Below are positions 35,433 to 43,408 of a stretch of 45,862 nt of DNA, piece after piece. Location of the stretch: positions 1 to 45,862 of the forward strand of contig DASRZP010000005.1 of the NCBI GenBank assembly GCA_035686305.1, in the 5' to 3' direction. Each line of letters starts with the position of its first letter. Positions within the stretch are counted from its first letter, which is position 1. Made by a program: the position numbers and the translations under genes. The stretch comes from Thermodesulfovibrionales bacterium (GTDB lineage: Bacteria > Nitrospirota > Thermodesulfovibrionia > Thermodesulfovibrionales > UBA9159). The notes under the pieces are model-generated. The model had not been told where the DNA came from. It did not search any database and saw nothing but the letters and a program-made list of their open reading frames with translations.

Positions 35433-35456
35433 AGAAAAACTACTACAGTTTTTTCC
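35433..35456. terminator. Hairpin with A/T runs after the glycan operon
   Basis: AAAAACT (35435-35441), loop ACTAC, AGTTTTT (35447-35453) followed by TCC. It is AT-rich and weak but placed where a bidirectional terminator is expected. Confidence 0.4.
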
Positions 35457-35506
35457 TGAGCAATACTGAGACCTACAGCCCTGAAAGTCTCCGAGCCTGA
35501 GTTTGT

Positions 35507-35826
35507 CTAAGCTGCTATTTCCTTCAGTACCTCAGGGTGTTTTGCGGCAATGAGAAGCAACGTCTTGGCCGCCCCGGAGGGATTCCTGCGGCCTTGCTCC
35601 CAGTCACGCAGTGTACGGGGAGAGATGCCGAGCAGTTGTGCAAACTTTTCCTGAGATACTCCGGGATTATTTCGTCTTTCTCTACAGTGCCGTCTTTCCT
35701 CGTCACCATGCGGCGCAGGGAACCATCAGGCTGCGGAACAAACTTAGTCTTCCGAGCCCATTCCACACAACCACCCTTTTCAATTGTTTCCATATAACGC
35801 TTGAGTGCTTCTTTAGCTTTGCTCAT
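35507..35826 (-). pseudogene. Frameshifted HTH (XRE/HigA-like) regulator gene
   Basis: The first part (from the ATG at 35826) reads MSKAKEALKRYMETIEKGG, continuing through RRMVTRKDGTVEKDEI. The reading then continues in another frame as NNPGVSQEKFAQLLGISPRT with a following LRDWEQGRRNPSGAAK, a clear XRE/HigA-type helix-turn-helix, ending at a stop at 35507. The shift lies near 35670-35690. Such proteins are often antitoxins. A short in-frame reading just upstream (ending WLKRIKEVFVHEQS, overlapping the ATG) may be the end of a partner gene cut by the IS element. The pseudogene verdict assumes the bases are right. Confidence 0.68.
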
Positions 35827-35930
35827 GGACAAATACTTCCTTGATTCGTTTAAGCCAATCGCGAGGGATAGAGGTGGTCGGGTTTGTTTGGACAGCTGAA
35901 AGCAGTTCTTAAGTGATAAGCTGCGCTGCC

Positions 35931-36765
35931 TCATGCCGCTACCTGCATCTGAGGTAGTGTACTCCAGTAAACATCATCGGGCGTCCTGCGGTCAAGGCTC
36001 TGATGCCGCCGCTGACTGTTGTAAAAGTCAAAATACTCTTTAAGCCCGTCCGGGCCTCGGCAATTGAGCTGTATGCCTTCAGATATACATCTTGATACTT
36101 CACGCTCCACCACAAACGTTCTATAAACACATTGTCTATCCAACGGCCCCTGCCCTCCATACTGATTCTGATACCCTGACCTTTGAGAACTCTAACAAAA
36201 TCATCCGAAGTGAACTGGCTGCCCTGGTCTGTATTGAAAATCTCTGGGGTTCCGTACCGTGCAAGAGCCTCCTGTAGTGCCTCGACACAGAATGAAGCAT
36301 CCAGAGTGTTCGATAACCTCCATGCGAGGACCTTCCGGCTTGCCCAGTCCATGATTGCCATGAGGTAACAGAAACCCCTCGCCATCGGTATGTACGTGAT
36401 ATCTGCGGCCCACATCTGGTTCGATCTGCTGATCTCCAGCTCCCTCAGCAGATAAGGGTAGACCTTATGGTCAGGATGAAGTCTGGATAACCGTGGCTTC
36501 CGGTACATGGGCATTATCCCCATCTTCTTCATCAGCGTAGCCACATGTTGACGGCCTACCTCATGCCCCCTCTCCAGAAGCTGATCCCGAATGCTCCTGC
36601 TTCCCATAAAGGGATATTTCAGGTGAATCTCGTCAATAAGCCTCATCAACTCAAGCTCCTGATCGCTTGCCGGTGCTGCCTCATAGTACAAGCTCGACCG
36701 GGATAGTTCGAGGATCCGGCTTGGCTTTGACGTGTTAAGGGCAACTCGTGCTCCCTATCGATCAT
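35931..36765 (-). pseudogene. IS3 orfB transposase (DDE), two frameshifts
   Basis: An rve-type DDE integrase core. The visible central frame (35939-36691) has MWAADITYIP (first Asp), FNTDQGSQFTS (second Asp) and the region FIERLWWSVKYQDVYLKAY (Glu). Before it, [15 protein letters not shown] is in one frame and KPSRILELSRSSLYYEAAP in the next, explained by one extra A in a short run near 36726-36728. After it, AEAR must shift to DGLKEYFDFYNSQRRHQSLD, explained by one lost G near 36050. The true end is at 35931. Start is an ATG overlapping the orfA stop (ATGA), or a -1 ribosomal shift as usual in IS3. Confidence 0.85.
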
Positions 36766-37064
36766 TTCTTTGCGCTCGGCCCGGCTATGCGCCCGAGCGC
36801 GCTTGATAAAAAATCGTTTTCCATCGCTAACTGCCCAATCTTTGCATGCAGGGCCTTAACGTCTGGCCCGTCCTCCACCTGCTTATCCTTTCCAAACACT
36901 TCCTCCGCCCGCTCCAAGAGCTGTCGCTTCCACTCCGTGATCTGGTTTGGATGCACCTCAAAGCGTTCAGCCAGTTCCACAAGCGTCTGCCCCTCCTTCA
37001 GTGCCTCCAATGCGACCTTCGCCTTGAATGCCGGACTGTGGTTCCTCCTCGGTCTTTTACTCAT
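36762..37064 (-). CDS. IS3 orfA (transposase HTH subunit)
   Basis: 100 aa. The N-terminal helix-turn-helix ([20 protein letters not shown], then [19 protein letters not shown]) is the standard IS3/IS911 OrfA DNA-binding domain. A leucine-rich helix follows, ending [19 protein letters not shown] lies upstream of the ATG. It is intact although orfB is not. Confidence 0.93.
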   Translation of the reverse strand: MSKRPRRNHSPAFKAKVALEALKEGQTLVELAERFEVHPNQITEWKRQLLERAEEVFGKDKQVEDGPDVKALHAKIGQLAMENDFLSSALGRIAGPSAKK

Positions 37065-37319
37065 TTCGCTGCTCCTTTCGGCCTTTTACAGGGCTGCCGG
37101 TCAAATTCGGCTTCACCAGATGCCCTGTAGGGAACGATCAGACACCCACTCGATGTCTGATACCCCTTCGATTATCTATTTTAGAGCAGCTTTACCACTT
37201 ATGTCCCTGTCCAGTTTTTCCAGACCAGCTCTGATATCGTCGCGTTCTCCCTTTCCACTTCCGAGCGTGTTTTGCGGCGCCCCTCATTTCCAGAAGAGAG
37301 GCCACTTCATCTTTTGCTG

Positions 37320-37628
37320 TTACTTGACCACTCCGCAGGCCACTCTGTCGCCGCCCCCGCCAAGTGGCGCAGGACTGTCAGAATAATTGTCGCCTCCTGC
37401 ATGGATCATAAGGGATCTCCCCCTGATGTCCGCCACCTTCAGACGCGGTGCAAGAACAGGGAGGGTGGCCTTGCCATCAGAAGCCACATAAAGGGCGGGG
37501 AGGTCACCGAGATGTCCGTTGCCATAGGGCCCCTCCTCCTCCAATTTATATACTCGGGCCGGATACCCGGCCCGGAGTTCGTGTGACAACTCTTCGGGTG
37601 AAAGGACTGTTTTCACCCATTTGGTCAT
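37320..37628 (-). CDS. sodC: Truncated Cu/Zn superoxide dismutase (C-terminal half)
   Basis: 102 aa. From about residue 33 the sequence is Sod[35 protein letters not shown], then [20 protein letters not shown]. The Cu-binding HxH of the first half (FHVHE in family members) is absent, so it cannot be a normal enzyme. The first 32 residues ([20 protein letters not shown]..) are not SodC and come from another source; they look faintly like the start of a HolA-type protein, which I do not trust. It sits 22 nt behind catalase and 104 bp from the IS3 end. Treat as a gene remnant that may still be translated. Confidence 0.72.
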   Translation of the reverse strand: MTKWVKTVLSPEELSHELRAGYPARVYKLEEEGPYGNGHLGDLPALYVASDGKATLPVLAPRLKVADIRGRSLMIHAGGDNYSDSPAPLGGGGDRVACGVVK

Positions 37629-37650
37629 CTCTCTCAGGGCCTGTCGAGAT

Positions 37651-39105
37651 TCAGCGACCTTTTACGCCCTTTGCGATGCGGTCGCCGATCTCCTTGTCGA
37701 TATTGCGCCAGTATTCGAACGCACGCTGCAGCACGGGTTCGGACACGCCGTTTTTCAGGTGCCCCACCACGTTGGACACCAGCCGATCGCGCTGGGCGTC
37801 GTCCATGACCTTGCGCACCAGGGTGCCGGGCTGTCCGAAATCGTCGTCGTCCTTGCGCTTGGTGTAGGCGGCGCGGATGAACTCGCCGCTGGCACTCCAG
37901 ATGGCCACCTCGGGATACCGCTTGGGGTCGGCCTTGGGGCCGCCTTTTGAGTTGGGCGCATAGACCGGATCGGAGACGTTCTCAATGCGCATCGTACCGC
38001 CCTTGCTGTAACTGTGCACCGGGCTCTTCGTCCGGTTGACCGGGATCTGCTTATAGTTGACCCCCAGGCGTGCCCGGTGGGCATCCGCGTAGGAAATCAG
38101 GCGGGCGAGCAGCATCTTGTCCGGGCTCGGGCCGATCCCGGGGACGAGGTTGTTTGGCTCGAAAGCTGCCTGCTCGATCTCAGCGTGAAAATCGCTTGGA
38201 TTTCGGTTCAGCGTCAAACGGCCCACTTCGTGCAGCGGATAGTCACCATGCGGCCATACCTTGGTCAGGTCAAAGGGGTTGAAGCGGTAGGTCTTGGCCT
38301 CTTTGAAGGGCATGATCTGGACCTTCAGTGTCCAGCTGGGGTAATTCCCCCGCTTGATCGCCTCGAACAGATCGCGGCGGTGGTAGTCGGCATCCTCGCC
38401 GGCGATCCGGTCGGCTTCTTCCTGGGTGAGGAAATCAATGCCCTGGTCGGTCTTGAAGTGGTACTTCACCCAGAAGCGCTCGCCTTTAGCATTGACCCAC
38501 ATATAGGTGTGGCTCGTGTAGCCGTTCATGTGCCGATAGCTCCTGGGGACTCCGCGATCGCTCATCAGGATGGTGACCTGGTGGGCCGACTCGGGCGAAA
38601 GCGTCCAGAAGTCCCACTGCATGTCGTTGTCGCGCAGGCCGCTGTCCGCACGGCGCTTCTGGGAGTGGATGAAGTGCTGGAACTTCATGGGGTCGCGTAC
38701 GAAAAAAACAGGAGTGTTGTTCCCCACCATGTCATAATTGCCCTCGGTGGTGTAAAACTTCAGCGCAAAGCCGCGCACGTCCCGCCAGGTGTCGGGACTG
38801 CCGCTCTCGCCGGCCACCGTGGAGAACCGGGCCAGTACGCCGGTCTTCGTACCCGGTTGGAACACGGCCGCCTTGGTGTAAGCGCTGACGTCCTTGGTCA
38901 CCTCGAAGTATCCGAAGGCCCCGGAGCCCTTTGCGTGGGGCTGGCGGTCCGGAATCATCTCGCGGTTAAAGTTGGCCATCTGCTCCATCAGGTAGTGGTC
39001 CTGCAGCAGAATCGGGCCATCGGGCCCCACGGTGAGGGAAAACTCCTCACTGGCCACTGGGATCCCGGCATCTGTTGTTGTGGGTTTGCGGTCGTTGTCT
39101 TTCAT
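37651..39105 (-). CDS. katA: Monofunctional heme catalase (small-subunit, clade 3 type)
   Basis: 484 aa. Active-site His57 region [17 protein letters not shown], the distal Asn in [12 protein letters not shown], and the proximal heme-ligand Tyr in [16 protein letters not shown] are all present, as is the NADPH-side region GMVPRSYRH-like ([12 protein letters not shown]). The length fits small-subunit catalases. It decomposes hydrogen peroxide in the cytoplasm. AAAGGAGG lies 7 nt before the ATG. Codon third positions are strongly G/C, more than in neighbouring genes, which suggests transfer. A PerR-like gene lies just upstream, a natural regulator. Confidence 0.96.
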   Translation of the reverse strand: MKDNDRKPTTTDAGIPVASEEFSLTVGPDGPILLQDHYLMEQMANFNREMIPDRQPHAKGSGAFGYFEVTKDVSAYTKAAVFQPGTKTGVLARFSTVAGESGSPDTWRDVRGFALKFYTTEGNYDMVGNNTPVFFVRDPMKFQHFIHSQKRRADSGLRDNDMQWDFWTLSPESAHQVTILMSDRGVPRSYRHMNGYTSHTYMWVNAKGERFWVKYHFKTDQGIDFLTQEEADRIAGEDADYHRRDLFEAIKRGNYPSWTLKVQIMPFKEAKTYRFNPFDLTKVWPHGDYPLHEVGRLTLNRNPSDFHAEIEQAAFEPNNLVPGIGPSPDKMLLARLISYADAHRARLGVNYKQIPVNRTKSPVHSYSKGGTMRIENVSDPVYAPNSKGGPKADPKRYPEVAIWSASGEFIRAAYTKRKDDDDFGQPGTLVRKVMDDAQRDRLVSNVVGHLKNGVSEPVLQRAFEYWRNIDKEIGDRIAKGVKGR

Positions 39106-39204
39106 GGTAATGCCTCCTTTCTATTCATAGCCCTTAGAGTGAACGGACTATCCCATTGTTCGATCTGACTGATGCGCCATGAGTTGTTAACTAATTTCCT
39201 TTTA

Positions 39205-39255
39205 TCAAGCAGCAAATCTCCCCTTCTGGTGATACCTCCTCTTCTTTTCTGCCAT
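39205..39255 (-). CDS. Possible 16-aa basic peptide before catalase
   Basis: ATG at 39255 has AAAGGAG 6 nt upstream and encodes MAEKKRRYHQKGRFAA. It lies 100 nt before the catalase start, behind a small hairpin (ACCCCG-AAGA-CGGGGT, 39277-39292). It could be a translated leader or the remains of a longer gene. No family is recognised. Confidence 0.35.
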   Translation of the reverse strand: MAEKKRRYHQKGRFAA

Positions 39256-39380
39256 AACAATCTCCTTTCTGTGTTCACCCCGAAGACGGGGTAACAAACG
39301 ATGGTGTACCTAGCAAGGCTGGGGTGCGATGTCTCGCATGTTTATCCAAACAGGAATTGTTCCGATTAAGAAAAAAAACA

Positions 39381-39815
39381 TCAGCGTCTCTTTGCCTGGC
39401 ACTCCCTGCATAACCCATAGTATTCGAAGCGTATCTGTTGAATCCGAAATCCTGTTTTTCGCTCCACGTGCTTTGCCTGAAATGGTATCTCTCCGTGAAA
39501 GTCCTCTATCTTCCCGCATTGCGTACAAACGAGGTTGAGATGGTCGGTTATGTCCCCCTCATATCTGTTTTCTCTATCGTAAAATTCAAGCTCTTTTATC
39601 AGCCCCTCTCTTTTCAGGAGGTTCAATGTGTAATAGACCGTAGAGGCACTTATTTTTGGGACCTTCTTCCTCACCTTTGCCAGGATTTCCATAGCGCTCG
39701 GATGGCTCCTGTCAACGGCAAGGACCTCGATAATTTCCAACCGCTGCCTGGTGAGCTTCAGATTGTTTTTTCTGAGGGTCTCGATGAGTTTGTCTTTTAT
39801 TCCCCTGGCAGCCAC
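39381..39815 (-). CDS. perR: PerR-like Fur-family regulator
   Basis: 144 aa. The N-terminal winged helix (LKLTRQRLEIIEVL, SASTVYYTLNLLKREGLI) and the dimerisation domain with HLNLVCTQCG and CRECQAKR, the two CxxC zinc-site pairs, place it in the Fur family. Gene neighbours (catalase, rubrerythrin) and its own TTAGGAATGATTCCTAT operator suggest a PerR-type peroxide sensor rather than Fur, since a separate Fur gene lies at 44521. Start is taken as GTG at 39815; there is no strong ribosome site, so it is uncertain by a few codons. Confidence 0.88.
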   Translation of the reverse strand: MAARGIKDKLIETLRKNNLKLTRQRLEIIEVLAVDRSHPSAMEILAKVRKKVPKISASTVYYTLNLLKREGLIKELEFYDRENRYEGDITDHLNLVCTQCGKIEDFHGEIPFQAKHVERKTGFRIQQIRFEYYGLCRECQAKRR

Positions 39816-39830
39816 AGAGATTTGCTCATC

Positions 39831-39884
39831 AATTAGGAATGATTCCTATTTGGAAATAGTACCACGGTCGGTTTCCCCTGTCAA
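39831..39884 (-). promoter_or_regulatory. perR promoter with Fur/PerR-type operator
   Basis: On the minus strand TTGACA (39879-39884), 17 nt, TACTAT (39856-39861). Just downstream, covering the expected transcription start, is the palindrome AATAGGAATCATTCCTAATT (39831-39850). Binding there would block transcription, so negative autoregulation is likely. Confidence 0.75.
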
Positions 39885-39982
39885 TATGTCTGCCTTATGT
39901 GGCCGGTCTTCAAGTCATTCCGGAATACCTTCACAGTTCGGACCACAGAAAACGCAATTCAGTATCAACAAAACTCAAAACA

Positions 39983-40387
39983 TCATATGTTTTCGAATTT
40001 CTTGAACTTATTACCCTGGACGCCGCATATGGGGCATCTATCCGGCGCTTTGCCGACAACAGTATGACCACAGACAGGGCAAATATGAACATCGCCGACC
40101 TCCATGTCCTGCCCCGACTTGGCGGAATCCTTTGCCTCTACGTAGAGCGCCGCGTGTATCTTCTCCGCCTCAAGGGCATAGTGCATGGACTTTACCGCTT
40201 TTTTCTCATCCTGCAATTCTGCAACTGTTTTATGCGACGGATACATCTCATTGACCTCGAACTTTTCTCCATCAATGGCGGTATCAAGGTTATCGATGGT
40301 GAGGTTGCTTCCATTCAATGCATTAAGGTGATTCGATGCATGAACCCTCTCTGCAAAGGCTATGGCTCTACAGGGTTTGTGAAGCAC
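39983..40387 (-). CDS. Rubrerythrin with truncated N-terminus
   Basis: 134 aa. IAFAERVHASNHLNAL, EMYPSHKTVAELQDEKKAV and LEAEKIHAALY give helices B to D of the di-iron four-helix bundle, and ICPVCGHTV..CPICG is the C-terminal rubredoxin domain. The first helix with its ligand Glu (GESQANRKY in relatives) is missing: about 45 residues. The frame begins at GTG 40387, about 20 nt after the expected transcription start, and its ribosome site AGAGG touches the start. A deletion joining the promoter to the gene interior explains this. Intact rubrerythrins reduce peroxide; this one probably cannot form a normal di-iron site. Confidence 0.72.
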   Translation of the reverse strand: MLHKPCRAIAFAERVHASNHLNALNGSNLTIDNLDTAIDGEKFEVNEMYPSHKTVAELQDEKKAVKSMHYALEAEKIHAALYVEAKDSAKSGQDMEVGDVHICPVCGHTVVGKAPDRCPICGVQGNKFKKFENI

Positions 40388-40391
40388 CTCT

Positions 40392-40442
40392 AATCCGTAA
40401 TGACTCTCAATTAAATTTTACCTCACTATCCGCCCCTGTCAA
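40392..40442 (-). promoter_or_regulatory. Rubrerythrin promoter with weak PerR-like box
   Basis: TTGACA (40437-40442), 16 nt, TAAAAT (40415-40420) on the minus strand. TGAGAGTCATTACGGATT (40392-40409) matches the perR operator at 12 of 18 positions in the same place after the -10. Both promoters start TTGACAGGGG. Confidence 0.6.
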
Positions 40443-40476
40443 GCCATCCGTTGATTTCATAAGATGAATTTTTGTT

Positions 40477-40626
40477 TCAGCAATTCGTTGAATTATGCTT
40501 CTTCATTCCGCATGCCTCAGAACTGCACCCGGCACAATGCCCTTTCTTCTTCCATAAGGGGCGGTATAAAAGATATACCGCCCCTGAGACGATTACTGCC
40601 ATCAATACGATATCTCCTAACCCCAT
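40477..40626 (-). CDS. FeoB-associated Cys-rich small membrane protein
   Basis: 49 aa, read from the bases. A single N-terminal membrane helix (GDIVLMAVIVSGAVYLLY) is followed by KKKGHCAGCSSEACGMKK and a final Cys, the pattern of the FeoB-associated Cys-rich membrane protein family. The ATG at 40626 lies 1 nt after the FeoB stop with GGGAGG upstream, so the two are coupled. It may hand over or sense iron at FeoB; this is not established. A 12-bp perfect hairpin (40557-40585) lies inside its coding sequence. Confidence 0.85.
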   Translation of the reverse strand: MGLGDIVLMAVIVSGAVYLLYRPLWKKKGHCAGCSSEACGMKKHNSTNC

Positions 40627-40627
40627 C

Positions 40628-42853
40628 TCAGCCTCCCATCCCTAACAATTTCCCGCCTTGATAGATCACTACCGCCACAACCCATGCAAGAATCGAATGG
40701 ATGAGCACGGCCTGACCGTAAATCCTCCAGGTCCCGAACTCCTGTTTCATCGCTGCGGCGACTACCACGCACGGCCAGTAAAGAAGGACAAAAGCCATGA
40801 AGGCATAGGCGCTGAGCGGGCTGAAAACACCCTGTAACGCCTGCCTCAAAGGGGACCTTTCTTCTTTTTCTTCTTGCGATTCCTCAGAGGATAGACTTGT
40901 GATTCCAATCCCTGAAACTACGTTGACCACCGCATTCTTTGAGGCGTTTAGAAAGGACGTGCCCATCTTTTTCAAGTCGTCGATGAAAACAGGCGCTTCC
41001 TTTTTCTCCTCATTCTTGGGAACGTATATCTCTGCCATCGTCCCCACAACGATCTCTTTTGCGATTACGCCTGCCACGAGGGATGATGCAGCCTCCCATT
41101 TCCCGAATCCTGCTGGTTCGAGTACCGGGGCGATGACCTGTCCCATCTTGCCCAACAACGAGTCTCTTTTATTTTCGATTCCCCATGGAATGTTAAGGAG
41201 GAACCATACAAGGATGGAAACGGCGAAGATATAGGTCCCCGCCTTCACGACAAAATGCTTGAGCTTCTGCCATGTGTGGATCATGAGGTCTCTCGAAGTC
41301 GGGATCCTGTATGGCGGAAGCTCCATAATGAACATGGGCGCCTCTTTCTTGAACATGGTCTTCTTTAAGAGATAACCAAGAAGGATTGCCATGACGATGC
41401 CGAGAACGTACATCGACCAGAGAACCGTTCCTGCATTTTTTACAAAAAAGGCTCCTATGAATGCCACGTATACGGGAAGCCGTGCCCCGCAGGACATAAG
41501 AGGTATTAGGAACGCGGTAAGCTTTTTGTCCCTCTCACTTTCAAGGACCCTTGTGGCGTAAATAGCCGGGACGTTGCAGCCGAACCCCAGCAGCATGGGG
41601 ATAAAGGACTTTCCGTGGAGTCCCAGGGCGTGCATAAGCCTGTCCATCACAAAGGCTGCCCGGGCCATGTAGCCGCTTCCCTCAAGGAAGGTGATGAAAA
41701 ACATCATGGCGGCGATGACGGGGACGAACACGAGGACAAAGCCAACGCCGGCAATGACACCGTCGGTGGCGAGGGAATGTATCCAGCCGGGTGCATGAAT
41801 GAAACCCAACATTGCATCGGCCCATCTCTTAAGCGGACCGGTCCTTGCGTCATCAATCCAGTCGGAAAAGGGTTTTGAAACATCAAAGGCGAGCTTGAAG
41901 ACGAGCCACATCGCTGCAAAAAATATCGGGATGCCGAGAAACCGGTTGAGGACGATCTTGTCTATCTTTTCGGTCATCTCCATCTTCTTAATCTCCGGTC
42001 TTTTCAAAACCTCTCTCGCAAGACCCGCTGCCTGAGCATACCGCGCATCTGCCATCACCGATTCAATATCCTCGTCGTGGGCTGCCCGGAGGTGCCGGAG
42101 AGTTTCGCCAAGGAGACCGCTTTCGTCGAGACCGGTCTCTTCGAGAACATGCTCATCTCCTTCCATCAACTTGAAGGCGAGCCACCTTGGCGGGTATGCC
42201 GCCGCAACGGAAGAATGGTCTTTGAAAAGATGATTCTCCACAGCATGGACTGCTGCCTCTATGTCGCCGCCGTAATTAAGTCGTTTCGGCGCGTGAGCAG
42301 CCGGGTTACCGGCGATAAGGATCCCTGCTTTGACAAGTTCATCCATACCCACCTTTTTCGTGGCAACGGTGCAAACTACGGTGATCCCGAGTATTTTCGA
42401 TATCGCCTTCGTATCGATCTTGTAACCCTTTTTCTCCGCCTCGTCGTAGATGTTCAGGGCCATTATGATCGGGATGCCGAGCTCCATCATCTGGATGGTG
42501 AGATAAAGGTTCCTCTCGAGATTGGTCGAGTCCACAACGTTAATGATGACATCGGGCTTATTGTGGACAAGGTAGTCCCGCGCAATGATCTCTTCCTGCG
42601 TATAAGGGCTGAGACTGTAAGTACCGGGAAGATCGACGAGTTTGATCTTCGTCCCTTCAAATTCGAAAAGGGCCTCCTTCTTTTCTACGGTCACGCCCGG
42701 CCAGTTGCCCACATGGAGCCTCGTTCCTGCAATTGCATTTATCAGGGTTGATTTGCCGGAGTTAGGGTTGCCTGCAACTGCAACGGTTATTGTCCTTGTT
42801 TCTGCACCCTTTTCTTTTAACTCTAAACTCTTAACTCCCAACTCTAAGCTCAT
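40628..42853 (-). CDS. feoB: FeoB ferrous iron transporter
   Basis: 741 aa. The N-terminal G domain has GNPNSGKSTL (residues 28-37) and the switch region VEKKEALF, with DLPGTYSLSPY (G3). The C-terminal membrane domain carries two gate motifs: GFGCNVPAIYATRVLE and LMSCGARLPVYVAF. It imports Fe2+ across the inner membrane. It overlaps feoA by 4 nt (ATGA). A downstream Cys-rich helper gene follows. Uptake is likely Fur-controlled through the site at 44489. Confidence 0.97.
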   Translation of the reverse strand: MSLELGVKSLELKEKGAETRTITVAVAGNPNSGKSTLINAIAGTRLHVGNWPGVTVEKKEALFEFEGTKIKLVDLPGTYSLSPYTQEEIIARDYLVHNKPDVIINVVDSTNLERNLYLTIQMMELGIPIIMALNIYDEAEKKGYKIDTKAISKILGITVVCTVATKKVGMDELVKAGILIAGNPAAHAPKRLNYGGDIEAAVHAVENHLFKDHSSVAAAYPPRWLAFKLMEGDEHVLEETGLDESGLLGETLRHLRAAHDEDIESVMADARYAQAAGLAREVLKRPEIKKMEMTEKIDKIVLNRFLGIPIFFAAMWLVFKLAFDVSKPFSDWIDDARTGPLKRWADAMLGFIHAPGWIHSLATDGVIAGVGFVLVFVPVIAAMMFFITFLEGSGYMARAAFVMDRLMHALGLHGKSFIPMLLGFGCNVPAIYATRVLESERDKKLTAFLIPLMSCGARLPVYVAFIGAFFVKNAGTVLWSMYVLGIVMAILLGYLLKKTMFKKEAPMFIMELPPYRIPTSRDLMIHTWQKLKHFVVKAGTYIFAVSILVWFLLNIPWGIENKRDSLLGKMGQVIAPVLEPAGFGKWEAASSLVAGVIAKEIVVGTMAEIYVPKNEEKKEAPVFIDDLKKMGTSFLNASKNAVVNVVSGIGITSLSSEESQEEKEERSPLRQALQGVFSPLSAYAFMAFVLLYWPCVVVAAAMKQEFGTWRIYGQAVLIHSILAWVVAVVIYQGGKLLGMGG

Positions 42854-43080
42854 TTCAGCACCTCCACTGCTATTCCTTCCGCTTCCTTCTTTCTCAGAGA
42901 AAGGTTATAGTTTTTTATTGTCACCTCTATGGGATCGCCCAAGGGCGCCACTTTCTCTACCTTTACTTCCTCTCCTATGAGTATTCCCATGTCCATAAGC
43001 CTTCTTTTGAGCGGACCAATCGCTCCCATTGCTGTTATTTTCCCCTTTTGGCCCGGCTTCAACATCGCTAAGTTCATCAA
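42850..43080 (-). CDS. feoA: FeoA (SH3-like) protein
   Basis: 76 aa. The FeoA domain is clear: PGQKGKITAMGAIGPLKRRL, then DMGILIGEEVKVEKVAPLGD, and a C-terminal LRKKEAEGIAVE. It is thought to bind and regulate FeoB. It ends in the 4-nt overlap with feoB. Confidence 0.95.
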   Translation of the reverse strand: MMNLAMLKPGQKGKITAMGAIGPLKRRLMDMGILIGEEVKVEKVAPLGDPIEVTIKNYNLSLRKKEAEGIAVEVLK

Positions 43081-43129
43081 AACACCTCCTTACGCATTCT
43101 GAATGCAGGCGAAAGCCTATGCCTGCTGA

Positions 43130-43408
43130 CTATTGTCTTTTCACCATTATCCTCATTGCCATACCGCGACCGATGGCGATCCTCGATTCGTCGATCTTCA
43201 GGAGGATAGGGCCTCGCCCCTCATTGTTCAGCATTTCCACGCTCTTCCCGATGCGAAGCCCCATATCCTCCGCATGGCATAATTGATTCCTGCTGGTTCC
43301 ATGACAGACGCCCTTTTGTCCCTTTATCTCCACAATCACGGCCTTGTCGCCTCTGCTCAGAAGCCCAAGTGGTGCCATCGTCTTTTGTCCTCCTTTTTCA
43401 TGAGACAT
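43130..43408 (-). CDS. Second FeoA-domain protein
   Basis: About 92 aa, FeoA-like: LLSRGDKAVIVEIKGQKG, HAEDMGLRIGKSVEML and RIAIGRGMAMRIMVKRQ. Two Cys in the middle (GVCHG, NQLCHAED) are not typical of the shorter FeoA and may bind metal. ATG at 43408 overlaps the upstream stop (TGATG) with GGAG 7 nt before it; ATG at 43378 after AGGAGG is an alternative. Dual FeoA genes are common in anaerobes. Confidence 0.87.
   Translation of the reverse strand: MSHEKGGQKTMAPLGLLSRGDKAVIVEIKGQKGVCHGTSRNQLCHAEDMGLRIGKSVEMLNNEGRGPILLKIDESRIAIGRGMAMRIMVKRQ

Larger units (their letters stand above)
35889..37213 (-). mobile_element. IS3-family insertion sequence, decayed
   Basis: A 1325-bp element. Both tips read TGGACAG inward, followed at unequal distance by TAAGTG(A/G)TAA and GCTGC, giving imperfect terminal inverted repeats (35889-35924 and 37184-37213). 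A 3-bp direct repeat GTT flanks it (35886-35888 and 37214-37216), the target duplication size usual for IS3. It carries orfA and a twice-frameshifted orfB. Confidence 0.88.

Noticed and set aside
38014-39168. 384-codon open frame on the plus strand
   Set aside because: It is antisense to the catalase; high third-position GC leaves the opposite strand open.
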